From contig NZ_CP009288.1 of the NCBI RefSeq assembly GCF_000756615.1, forward strand, positions 3,038,001 to 3,102,000: a stretch of 64,000 nucleotides of DNA, read 5' to 3'. The position numbers and the translations under genes are program-made. The first letter of the stretch is position 1; every line of letters starts with the position of its first letter. A model generated the notes under the pieces. That model made no database searches. It saw only the letters and a list, made by a program, of their open reading frames with translations, and was not told the origin of the DNA. This DNA comes from Paenibacillus durus. Its GTDB lineage: Bacteria; Bacillota; Bacilli; Paenibacillales; Paenibacillaceae. Positions 1-7,403 of this stretch are shown in pieces.

Positions 1-808
1 CCGTCTGGAAGAACTTGTGGCCAAGCTTGGCGCCCTATCAGGAATCAGACGCATCGGGCTGACTACCAACGGGATGCTGCTGGCGTCCAAGGCTCGGGCG
101 CTTCGCCGGGCAGGGCTGACCGATGTGAACATCAGTCTGGATTCCCTTCTGCCGGAGAGGTACGCCAAGATTACGCGCGGCGGTGATCTGGGCCGCGTAT
201 TGGACGCCATTGAAGCCTGCTTTGAAGCCGGATTCGAAACGCTGAAGCTCAATGTTGTACTCATGCAAGGCGTGAACGACGACGAAATCGAATCTTTTTT
301 GCGGTTGACGCTCGATTATCCGCTGCAAATCCGCTTTATCGAATATATGCCTGTCGGTAATCACACAGAGGGATGGAAAGCGAAATATATGCCGCTGGAA
401 GGAATATTGGCGCAATGTGCGAAGAGGGAATGGAACGCGCGCCTTGTTGAGCCTGCTGACAGTCTGGCGAATCAATCCTTTTGCGGAGCGGCTGACGATG
501 CGGGACCGGCCAAGTATTACCGGATTTCCGGAGCTGCAGGAGAATTCGGCCTGATTAATCCGGTGAGCGATCATTTCTGCATGGGCTGCAACAGGCTGCG
601 CATTACGGCCAACGGATATATTAAGCCCTGCCTCTATTGGAACGACGAGTGGGATCTCAAGCCGTTTATCGGAAATGACGAGATGCTTAGAAAAGTATTC
701 CGGCAATCGCTCGAAGCCAAACCGCAGCGGCATGAGATGATCGTTCAGCCGAGCCACAAGCCTTCCCAGCACGTAATGCGGCGTCAGATGTCCCAGATTG
801 GCGGGTGA
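1..808 (+). CDS. moaA: GTP 3',8-cyclase (MoaA-type radical SAM), 3' part
   Basis: The 5' end lies outside the window; the frame is open from base 2. MoaA turns GTP into 3',8-cyclo-GTP, the first step of molybdenum cofactor synthesis. The visible part covers the second half of the radical SAM barrel (TTNGMLL, NISLDSL, NVVLMQGVND) and the C-terminal cluster motif FCMGCNRLR followed by CL, which supplies the three Cys for the second 4Fe-4S cluster. The protein ends in Gly-Gly, as expected for MoaA, where this tail reaches into the active site of the dimer. The N-terminal CxxxCxxC is outside the window. The stop codon is 9 bases before the aspartase start and the gene reads with aspA and hydF. 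fdhD at 6.4-7.2 kb points to a molybdenum or tungsten formate dehydrogenase that would use the cofactor. A paralogue with another substrate cannot be excluded without the N-terminus. Confidence 0.8.
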   Translation, partial: RLEELVAKLGALSGIRRIGLTTNGMLLASKARALRRAGLTDVNISLDSLLPERYAKITRGGDLGRVLDAIEACFEAGFETLKLNVVLMQGVNDDEIESFLRLTLDYPLQIRFIEYMPVGNHTEGWKAKYMPLEGILAQCAKREWNARLVEPADSLANQSFCGAADDAGPAKYYRISGAAGEFGLINPVSDHFCMGCNRLRITANGYIKPCLYWNDEWDLKPFIGNDEMLRKVFRQSLEAKPQRHEMIVQPSHKPSQHVMRRQMSQIGG

Positions 809-817
809 ATGCTTAGA

Positions 818-2239
818 ATGAGCGATGAATTCAAATTTCGCACGGAACAGGACTCGCTTGGCAGTGCCTCCGTTCCTGAGGATGCCTATTATGGCATTCA
901 TACCTTGCGGGCACGGGATAATTTTACCGTCAGCGGCCGTCCGGCCCACCTTCGGCTCATGCGGGCAATGGTGCTGGTCAAGAAAGCTGCGGCAAAAGTA
1001 AACGGGCGGCAAGGGGATATTCCAGAATATGCCGCTGAGGCAATTCAGTTGTCCTGTGATGATATTTTGGCAGGCCTGCTGGATGATCATTTTATCGTGG
1101 ACGCCTATCAGGGCGGAGCGGGAACCAGCACTAATATGAATGTGAACGAGATGATTGCCAACCGGGCAATCGAGCGGCTTGGCGGGACCAAGGGGGACTC
1201 CAGGCTAATTCATCCGATTGATCACGTAAATCTTTATCAGTCCACGAACGATGTCTATCCGACCGCTCTGCGCATCGCTGTCATCCCGCTGCTGCGCGTG
1301 CTGAGTGAAGAGCTGTCTTCGCTTCAGGAAGCGCTGCAGGAGAAGGAACGGCAGTATGCCGATGTATTAAGGCTGGGCCGGACGCAGCTGATGGACGCGC
1401 TGCCGATCATGGCCGGGCAGAGCTTCGGCGCCTACGCTAAAGCGGTGGCTCGTGACCGGTGGCGGCTGTATAAAGCGGAGGAGCGGCTGCGGGAGATCAA
1501 TATCGGCGGTACGGCCGTCGGCACAGGGATGAACGCGCCGTTTACGTATGCCTATGCCATTGCTGAGGAGCTGCGGGAAATGACCGGTCTCGGGGTATGC
1601 CGCAGCGATTTTCCAATGGATGCCACGCAAAATATGGATGTGTTCGTTGAGACTTCGGGTCTGCTCAAAGCAGCCGCGGTGAATCTGCTGAAGATATCGG
1701 GCGATTTCCGGCTGCTGAATTCCGGACCATCCGGTGGCATTGGTGAATATAAGCTGCCCGCTGTGCAGGTCGGCTCTTCGATCATGCCCGGCAAGGTCAA
1801 TCCGGTCATGGCCGAGATGGCCGGGTCCGTCGCGATACGGGTGATTGCCAATGATACGGCGGTAACGCTGGCGGCGGCAAGCGGACAGCTTGAGCTTAAT
1901 GCGTTTACGCCCTTGATTGCCGAGGCGCTGCTGGAATCGCTGGAATTGCTGAGCCGTGCTGTTCCGCTATTTAAGGAGCGGTGTGTTCAAGGGTTGACGC
2001 TGGACACCGTCCACTGCCAGGAGAATCTCGACCGCTCGGGAGTAATGGCAGCTGCAGCGGTGTCTTATCTTGGATACGACACCGCCGCTGAGCTGGCTAA
2101 GGCCGTCACGGCTACGGGACAGCCGCTAGAACAACTGCTGCAGGAACGCGGCCTGATGAGAGCAGAGCAAATTGAAGCGATCCTTCATCCGCTGGAAGTG
2201 ACCAAGCCGGGTATTCCCGGAAGCGGCAGAGGGGTCTAA
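818..2239 (+). CDS. aspA: Aspartate ammonia-lyase (aspartase)
   Basis: Converts L-aspartate to fumarate and ammonia in the cytoplasm. About 473 residues, the normal length for the fumarase/aspartase superfamily. It shows the N-terminal DAYYGIHTLRARDNF segment, the TSTNMNVNE motif, the SSTND-equivalent QSTNDVYPT, and the superfamily signature GSSIMPGKVNP near residue 318. ATG at 818 is preferred over ATG at 809, because GGTGA at 804-808 then lies 9 bases upstream and the N-terminus aligns with known aspartases; 809 is possible. It sits between the moaA-type gene and hydF, 32 bases before hydF, so it is probably co-transcribed with a hydrogenase maturase. An ammonia-supplying role in H-cluster bridge synthesis is inferred from position. 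Fumarase is less likely given the N-terminal sequence. Confidence 0.88.
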   Translation: MSDEFKFRTEQDSLGSASVPEDAYYGIHTLRARDNFTVSGRPAHLRLMRAMVLVKKAAAKVNGRQGDIPEYAAEAIQLSCDDILAGLLDDHFIVDAYQGGAGTSTNMNVNEMIANRAIERLGGTKGDSRLIHPIDHVNLYQSTNDVYPTALRIAVIPLLRVLSEELSSLQEALQEKERQYADVLRLGRTQLMDALPIMAGQSFGAYAKAVARDRWRLYKAEERLREINIGGTAVGTGMNAPFTYAYAIAEELREMTGLGVCRSDFPMDATQNMDVFVETSGLLKAAAVNLLKISGDFRLLNSGPSGGIGEYKLPAVQVGSSIMPGKVNPVMAEMAGSVAIRVIANDTAVTLAAASGQLELNAFTPLIAEALLESLELLSRAVPLFKERCVQGLTLDTVHCQENLDRSGVMAAAAVSYLGYDTAAELAKAVTATGQPLEQLLQERGLMRAEQIEAILHPLEVTKPGIPGSGRGV

Positions 2240-2270
2240 AGAGGTATAGGAAAGTGAAGGAGAACACCCT

Positions 2271-3527
2271 ATGAGCTTGAACGATACACCACGCGGAGAA
2301 CGATTGCATATCGCTGTATTCGGGCGGCGTAATGCCGGTAAATCGAGTGTGATTAACGCGCTTGGCGGGCAGGAGACATCGATTGTTTCCCCGGTAAGCG
2401 GTACGACGACCGACCCGGTCTATCAGCCGATGGAGCTGCTGCCGGCTGGCCCGGTGGTGCTTATTGATACAGCCGGACTGGATGACGTTGGCGATTTGGG
2501 GCAGCTCCGTATCCACAAAACGATGCGCATTCTAAACAAAACCGATGTGGCGCTGCTTGTGATTGATGCCGACCATGGCGCGGACGAATTTGAGCAGGAA
2601 CTGCTGCGGACGATTGCTGCCAGAGAGATTCCGGCGATTGTGATATTGAACAAAATCGATTTGCTTAACGCACAAGGAGATGAAGGAGACGCCTCTTTAG
2701 CGGCAGCGGATGCGGAAGCCAAACTTGGCTGCAAGCCGGTTCTGGTAAGCGCCGCCACTGGATGTGGAATGGGTGAATTAAAGGCGGCGATTGCGGCTGC
2801 CTTACCTAAGGGAGAAGATAAGTTTCGGATCGTCGGCGACCTGTTAAGTCCCGGTGACCTGGCCGTTCTTGTCGTCCCGATCGACAAGGCTGCGCCCAAA
2901 GGCAGGCTGATCCTGCCCCAGCAGCAGACTATTCGCGACATTATGGAATGTGATGCGGTAGCTGTGGTGACCAAAGAACAGGAACTAAGTCATACGCTGT
3001 CGTCACTGGGGCGCAAGCCGAAAGTGGTGATTACAGATTCGCAGGCGTTTCTGAAAGCTCAGGCCGACACTCCGAAGGATGTGCCGTTAACCTCCTTCTC
3101 CATCCTGTTCGCCCGGTACAAAGGGGACCTTCCCCGGCTTGTGCGGGGAGTGAGGGCGATCAGCCGCCTGCGTGACGGTGACCGGGTGCTGATTGCGGAA
3201 GCTTGTACGCACCATCGGCAGTCCGATGATATCGCCACTGTCAAGATTCCCCGCTGGCTGCGGGAGAAGACGGGTAGGCAGCTTCAAATCGAGCATGCTG
3301 CCGGAAGTGAATTTCCAGAGGGATTGGATCAGTATTCCCTTATTATTCATTGCGGCGCGTGCATCCTGAACCGCAGAGCGATGCTTCATCGGATGGAAGA
3401 AGCAGGGGCCGCAGGAGTGCCGATTGTCAATTATGGCGTGTTTATTGCCTATGTCCATGGCGTGTTCCCAAGGGCGATTGAAATGTTTCCTTCCGCCATG
3501 TTGGCTTGGGCGGAGGAAGGGAGTTAA
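2271..3527 (+). CDS. hydF: [FeFe]-hydrogenase maturation GTPase HydF
   Basis: HydF is the scaffold on which the 2Fe subcluster of the H-cluster is built and from which it passes to apo-HydA. The 418 residues show an N-terminal Era/TrmE-like G domain (P-loop GRRNAGKSS near residue 18, DTAGLDD switch II, NKIDLL G4 near 128), a dimerisation middle part, and a C-terminal cluster-binding domain. The cluster ligands are visible as a CTH motif near residue 307 and HCGAC about 45 residues later, the CxH...HCxxC pattern of the family. The start ATG follows AAGGAG by 9 bases. It is the last gene of the plus-strand run and ends at a clear terminator. hydG and hydE converge on it from the other strand. 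Confidence 0.95.
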   Translation: MSLNDTPRGERLHIAVFGRRNAGKSSVINALGGQETSIVSPVSGTTTDPVYQPMELLPAGPVVLIDTAGLDDVGDLGQLRIHKTMRILNKTDVALLVIDADHGADEFEQELLRTIAAREIPAIVILNKIDLLNAQGDEGDASLAAADAEAKLGCKPVLVSAATGCGMGELKAAIAAALPKGEDKFRIVGDLLSPGDLAVLVVPIDKAAPKGRLILPQQQTIRDIMECDAVAVVTKEQELSHTLSSLGRKPKVVITDSQAFLKAQADTPKDVPLTSFSILFARYKGDLPRLVRGVRAISRLRDGDRVLIAEACTHHRQSDDIATVKIPRWLREKTGRQLQIEHAAGSEFPEGLDQYSLIIHCGACILNRRAMLHRMEEAGAAGVPIVNYGVFIAYVHGVFPRAIEMFPSAMLAWAEEGS

Positions 3528-3549
3528 AGGACTGTCAATTAAATGGAAG

Positions 3550-3588
3550 CACCCGGTTCCTTGTTCAAAAGGTTCCGGGTGTTTTTTT
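3550..3588 (+). terminator. Rho-independent terminator after hydF
   Basis: A stem CACCCGG..CC / GG..CCGGGTG with a TT/TT internal mismatch and a 10-base loop is followed by seven T. It lies 23 bases after the hydF stop. Confidence 0.85.
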
Positions 3589-3589
3589 G

Positions 3590-3690
3590 AAATATCAGAA
3601 AGTATAAGCTTCGCGCTTATCCTTGACCTGATATTTTTACGAGAAACGGATGCCTTCCTCTTCAGGAGGACGGCGAAGCCGTTTCTTCTT
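3590..3690 (+). repeat. Double-hairpin intergenic repeat, copy 1
   Basis: One of three copies of a ~100-base element (others at 18715-18816 and, inverted, 48827-48927). It folds as two consecutive hairpins. The first pairs AAATATCAG (3590-3598) with CTGATATTT (3628-3636) and has an inner ATAAGC/GCTTAT arm. The second pairs AGAAACGG (3642-3649) with CCGTTTCT (3679-3686). It lies between the converging hydF and hydG genes and ends 31 bases from the hydG stop codon. It could help end hydG transcription. No coding capacity. Confidence 0.85.
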
Positions 3691-3720
3691 ACGATGCCCT
3701 GTTCGTCAAATGTCTGTTTC

Positions 3721-5142
3721 TTAGAACCGCAAATCTCTTTCGCCTGCATGAATGCGCTTGAGCTGTTCCATCGTTGTTTTCTTGACCGATTCCTTGGGGA
3801 TACGCTCCAGATTCTCGCGAATGGTCTGCTCGCCAATGGCGCGCATTTCCTCGTCGGCGTAATCCAGCAGGTACTCCTGAAAGGTCATCAAGGAGTTTGG
3901 CTGGCATACATTGTGAATTTGCCCCGATTTGGCCAGCTGCATGAAGCGGTCCCCCGTTCGTCCTTCGCGGTAACATGCGGTGCAGTAGCTGGGAACATAG
4001 CCGTCTTGGCACAGATTCTTGATAATTTCCATAGGAGAGCGATGATCGCCGACCGTGAACTGCGGTTTGTCGTCTTTGTCTTTATTGACGCTGTACGCGC
4101 CGACGCCAGTGGCAGAGCCTGCGCTGATCTGCGATATTCCAAGCTTAATGATCTGGTCGCGGAATTCCGGGTCTTCGCGTGTGGACAGAATCATCCCCGT
4201 ATAAGGTACGGCCAACCTCAGCACGGCGACAATCTTCGCGAAATCGCGGTCGCCCACAAGATAGGGATAGCTGTCCAGATTCACGTTCTCCGCTTCGCGC
4301 AGACGAGGTACGGAAATAGTATGCGGTCCGCAGCCAAATGTCTGCTCCAAATGTTCGGCGTGCTGCAGCATGGCGATGGTCTCGTATTTATTATCATAAA
4401 GCCCGTACAGAACGCCGATGCCGACGTCGTCGATTCCGGCTTTCATTGCCCGATCCATGGCGGTCGTATGCCAATCATAATCGCTTTTGGGTCCTTGCGG
4501 GTGGTACTTGCGGTAACTGGGTCGATGATAAGTCTCCTGGAATAAAATATAAGTTCCGATCCCTGCCTCGGCCAGTTGGCGGTATTCTTCCTCCGTCGTA
4601 GCGGCAATATTGATGTTAACCCGCCGGATGCTGCCATTGTCCAGCTTGGTCTCGTATAGGGTCCGGATACATTCCAGAATGTAGTCGATGGAACAATGTT
4701 GAGAGTCTTCGCCCGCTTCAAGGACAAGCCGTTTATGGCCAAGCGACTGAAGAACCTTGACTTCCTGGGCGATTTCGCTTTGTGTAAGGCGGCTGCGCGC
4801 AAACTCGGAATTGGAGTGCTTGTATCCGCAGTAGACACAGTTATTGACGCAGTAGTTGCTGACATAGAGCGGCGCGAACAGCACAATCCGGTTGCCGTAT
4901 ATCCGTTCCTTGATTTCCCTGGATACCTGGTACAGCCGTTCCAGCGTTTCTTCATCATCCACATGCAGCAGAACAGCGGCTTCGCGAGAGGTCAGTCCTT
5001 TGCATTTTCTTGCTTTTTCCAGGATTGCGGTTATGAGCGTGCTGTCTTTAACCGCCGTCTCCCCGTATTGCAGCGCTCCCTTGATTTCCTCGTCTTGAAT
5101 AAAATCAGCCTGATGGCGCTCATTTACTCGGTTCACGAACAT
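3721..5142 (-). CDS. hydG: [FeFe]-hydrogenase maturase HydG (tyrosine lyase)
   Basis: HydG is a radical SAM enzyme that splits tyrosine into p-cresol and dehydroglycine and yields the CO and CN ligands as an Fe-Cys-(CO)2CN synthon. The 473 residues match the family length. The radical SAM cluster motif is Cys98-x3-Cys102-x2-Cys105 (NYCVNNCVYCGY). The diagnostic second-cluster motif CxxC-x22-C is intact at Cys387, Cys390 and Cys413, which separates HydG from ThiH. The start ATG is preceded by a weak purine-rich site. The gene follows hydE by 35 bases on the minus strand, so the two are very probably translated from one message. Confidence 0.95.
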   Translation of the reverse strand: MFVNRVNERHQADFIQDEEIKGALQYGETAVKDSTLITAILEKARKCKGLTSREAAVLLHVDDEETLERLYQVSREIKERIYGNRIVLFAPLYVSNYCVNNCVYCGYKHSNSEFARSRLTQSEIAQEVKVLQSLGHKRLVLEAGEDSQHCSIDYILECIRTLYETKLDNGSIRRVNINIAATTEEEYRQLAEAGIGTYILFQETYHRPSYRKYHPQGPKSDYDWHTTAMDRAMKAGIDDVGIGVLYGLYDNKYETIAMLQHAEHLEQTFGCGPHTISVPRLREAENVNLDSYPYLVGDRDFAKIVAVLRLAVPYTGMILSTREDPEFRDQIIKLGISQISAGSATGVGAYSVNKDKDDKPQFTVGDHRSPMEIIKNLCQDGYVPSYCTACYREGRTGDRFMQLAKSGQIHNVCQPNSLMTFQEYLLDYADEEMRAIGEQTIRENLERIPKESVKKTTMEQLKRIHAGERDLRF

Positions 5143-5177
5143 CCACTTCTTTCTGGGTTGATTAAAATGACCATTGT

Positions 5178-6248
5178 TTACCGAACAGCCTGCTCCTCCG
5201 GAGAACGCGACAGCCGGTTCAAACTATCTCCGCGGCCCATGTCGACATGGAAGCCGGCACCCTCAATCCGCTGCTCCAGACAGAACCGGCACTGCGCCGA
5301 TTCATCTCCCGTACAAATTTTATTGTCATATAATGTATATTTTGGACGAGCGGACAGCGGAGACAGATTAGGCATAACTACATTTGCTCCCGCTTGTAAT
5401 GCGAGTTCCCGACCATACGGATGAACGGTTCCCATCGCTGTAGTAGCCGGGATCAAGGCGCTCGGGACAAACAGCCGCGCAAGTGCAATCATATCTAGTG
5501 TGTCCTCCAGAGTACCGGCCGGCTCGTCCTTTAAAGGGGTAGCTTGATGGGGCAAAAAAGGGCCGATGCCAATCATATCCGGATTAAGCTCCTTAACGTA
5601 CAGCAAATCTTTGGCCAAATCTTCATGCGTCTGTCCGGGCAATCCAACCATAAATCCGGCCCCAACCTGATAGCCAATAGCCTTCAAGGCACGCAAGCGG
5701 TCCCGCCGGTTCTCAAAGGTCATGGTCGGGTGCAGCGCCTTATAAAGGCTGCCGGAAGCCGTCTCATGCCGCAGCAAATAACGGTCCGCTCCCGCTTCAA
5801 ACAACCGGGTATAGGTCTCATCGTCCCGTTCGCCAATCGACAGTGTCACCGCGGTATCCGGATAATGCCGCTTGATATCAGCAATCAGGCCCGCCAGCTT
5901 ATCCGTTGTATACCAGTCGTCTTCACCGCTCTGCAGAACGAAGGTGCGATAGCCCAGCTCATATCCTTCCCGGCAGCAGTCCATGATTTCTTCGGGGCTC
6001 AGCCGATAGCGGCTGACTGTCTTATTTCCAGAGCGTATTCCGCAGTACATGCAGTTTTGTTTGCATATATTGGAGAATTCAATCAGCCCGCGGAGATAGA
6101 CTCCTCTGCCGTAACGGGCCACACGCTTCTGATGTGCAAAATTATGCAGTTGCCTCCTTGAAGTCTGGTCCAGATTTTCTAGCAGATCGACAATTTCTTC
6201 GGAACTGAGCGATTCCTGACCCTTTAAACGTTCCAGTAAATGATTCGT
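5178..6248 (-). CDS. hydE: [FeFe]-hydrogenase maturase HydE, apparent ACG start
   Basis: HydE is a radical SAM enzyme that works on the HydG iron synthon on the way to the H-cluster. The cluster motif CKQNCMYC (CxxxCxxC) is present, followed by the family regions QSGEDDW and GLPGQTHEDL. The first canonical start in frame is GTG at 6122, which gives only 314 residues and removes the conserved N-terminal helices. The frame stays open upstream and encodes a HydE-like N-terminus (LLERLKGQES...RRQLHNFAHQKR). The only well-placed start there is ACG at 6246-6248, 7 bases after AGGGAGGG. It gives 356 residues, the usual family length. An ATG at 6255 is in another frame. ACG may be a true rare start, an ATG-to-ACG mutation or a base error. 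Confidence 0.88.
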   Translation of the reverse strand, partial: TNHLLERLKGQESLSSEEIVDLLENLDQTSRRQLHNFAHQKRVARYGRGVYLRGLIEFSNICKQNCMYCGIRSGNKTVSRYRLSPEEIMDCCREGYELGYRTFVLQSGEDDWYTTDKLAGLIADIKRHYPDTAVTLSIGERDDETYTRLFEAGADRYLLRHETASGSLYKALHPTMTFENRRDRLRALKAIGYQVGAGFMVGLPGQTHEDLAKDLLYVKELNPDMIGIGPFLPHQATPLKDEPAGTLEDTLDMIALARLFVPSALIPATTAMGTVHPYGRELALQAGANVVMPNLSPLSARPKYTLYDNKICTGDESAQCRFCLEQRIEGAGFHVDMGRGDSLNRLSRSPEEQAVR

Positions 6249-6255
6249 TGAACAT

Positions 6256-6263
6256 CCCTCCCT
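6256..6263 (-). promoter_or_regulatory. Ribosome binding site that places the hydE start
   Basis: AGGGAGGG on the minus strand lies 7 bases before the ACG codon in frame with HydE and only 0-1 base before the out-of-frame ATG at 6255-6253. The spacing supports ACG, not ATG, as the initiation point. Confidence 0.6.
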
Positions 6264-6368
6264 AAGCTGAACAGATGCATCTTTTTTTGTAATAGATAGT
6301 CATGTAAATAATGTAACAATAGTAAAAATACAGAACTATGAGCTTTCTGCTTGAAATCCCGGGTTTGT

Positions 6369-7184
6369 TCAATTGTTCTTTAAGACCGCACAGTCGCTGA
6401 TACGCTCGGGACGTGTATAGACATTACATGAATCGTGACGGATAAAACCGACTGTCGTAATGCCGAGCTGTTCAGCCAGCTCAAGGGCCAGGGCTGTGGG
6501 CGCGGATTTCGACAAAATGATCTCACAGCCGATTTTGGCAACTTTTAATAAGATTTCCGATGAAATCCGGCCGCTGAACACGATGATTTTGTCATTCAGG
6601 TTCATCTCGTGTCTTAGGCAGTGCCCGTAAATTTTGTCGAGCGCATTATGCCGGCCGATATCGCTGCGGGCAAGCAGCACCCCGCCGGTATCGCAAATGG
6701 CTGCGGAGTGGACGCCGCCTGTGCGGTGAAACAGCTCCGAACCTGCCTGCACGCCCTCCATGAGGCGAAAACAATCGTCAAAGGATAAAGAGATATGAAC
6801 GCCGTCCATGACCTTGGCTGTCCTTGCATCGTTAACATAAACGAAACCGTGACGGCCTCCTCCGCAGCAGGAGTTGACATAACGCTTGGCGTACAGCTGG
6901 CGGTTAAGATCATTCCAGCGGTCCGTCGAGATGTGAACGTACCCCTTCTCTTCCTGAATCCATAGATCTTTGATATCTTGGATTCCCCGAATGATGCCTT
7001 CAGAGGCCAAATAGCCGACAGCCATGTCCTCAATGTATTCCGGGGTGCATACCAGAGTCACGAATTCCTCACCGTTAATCTTGAGTGTAACAGGATGCTC
7101 CGTCACGATGAGATCCTGTTCTCTGGTGATTTGTCCTTGCCGGTAACGAATAATGTTTTCCTGCCGTTCAAGTCCCTGCTTCAT
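6369..7184 (-). CDS. fdhD: Formate dehydrogenase accessory sulfurtransferase FdhD
   Basis: FdhD passes sulfur from a cysteine desulfurase to the molybdenum cofactor of formate dehydrogenase, which is essential for activity. The protein is 271 residues with a CCGGGRHG element near residue 106 at the position of the catalytic CxxC/CC loop, and the C-terminal FSGRISSEIL...SKSAPTALA...GFIRHDSCNVYT region typical of FdhD. A GTG at 7193 is possible, but ATG at 7184 has AAGGG 8 bases upstream and is preferred. It precedes hydE and hydG on the same strand with a 120-base gap. Together with the moaA-type gene it implies a formate dehydrogenase elsewhere, which with an [FeFe]-hydrogenase would fit formate or hydrogen metabolism under anoxia. 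Confidence 0.93.
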   Translation of the reverse strand: MKQGLERQENIIRYRQGQITREQDLIVTEHPVTLKINGEEFVTLVCTPEYIEDMAVGYLASEGIIRGIQDIKDLWIQEEKGYVHISTDRWNDLNRQLYAKRYVNSCCGGGRHGFVYVNDARTAKVMDGVHISLSFDDCFRLMEGVQAGSELFHRTGGVHSAAICDTGGVLLARSDIGRHNALDKIYGHCLRHEMNLNDKIIVFSGRISSEILLKVAKIGCEIILSKSAPTALALELAEQLGITTVGFIRHDSCNVYTRPERISDCAVLKNN

Positions 7185-7224
7185 CTCTATCACCCTTATT
7201 AATGAAAGATTAGAAATAGAATAA

Positions 7225-7239
7225 TTACTTTAATAGTAA
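7225..7239. promoter_or_regulatory. Inverted repeat upstream of fdhD
   Basis: TTACT and AGTAA separated by 5 bases, 40 bases before the fdhD start in an A+T-rich stretch. It could be an operator for the fdhD-hydEG run. The match is short and could be chance. Confidence 0.25.
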
Positions 7240-7371
7240 ATAATAGAAGTCACAAAACAACTTTACTACATCACTTTTTGTAATGACTGTCAATTTTATA
7301 TTTCACAACCAACGATATTTGCTGCACCCTGCTCTTCATTGGAGCGTGCTATGTTAGGTTATGGAACGCTA

Positions 7372-7380
7372 TGGTATAAT
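7372..7380 (+). promoter_or_regulatory. Extended -10 promoter of smc
   Basis: TGGTATAAT is a perfect -10 with an upstream TG. No good -35 is seen, as is usual for extended -10 promoters. It lies 23 bases before the smc start and implies that smc is transcribed on its own here. Confidence 0.6.
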
Positions 7381-7403
7381 GGGTCGGAGGTGACTGGCGA
7401 GGT

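Noticed and set aside
38..1090. Long minus-strand ORF across the moaA-type and aspA genes
   Set aside because: It is a shadow of two well-supported genes on the plus strand and has no recognisable domain or ribosome site.
6249..6368. FNR or CRP-like site before hydE
   Set aside because: TGTAA-type half-sites occur in this A+T-rich stretch, but no symmetric TGTGA-N6-TCACA match was found.
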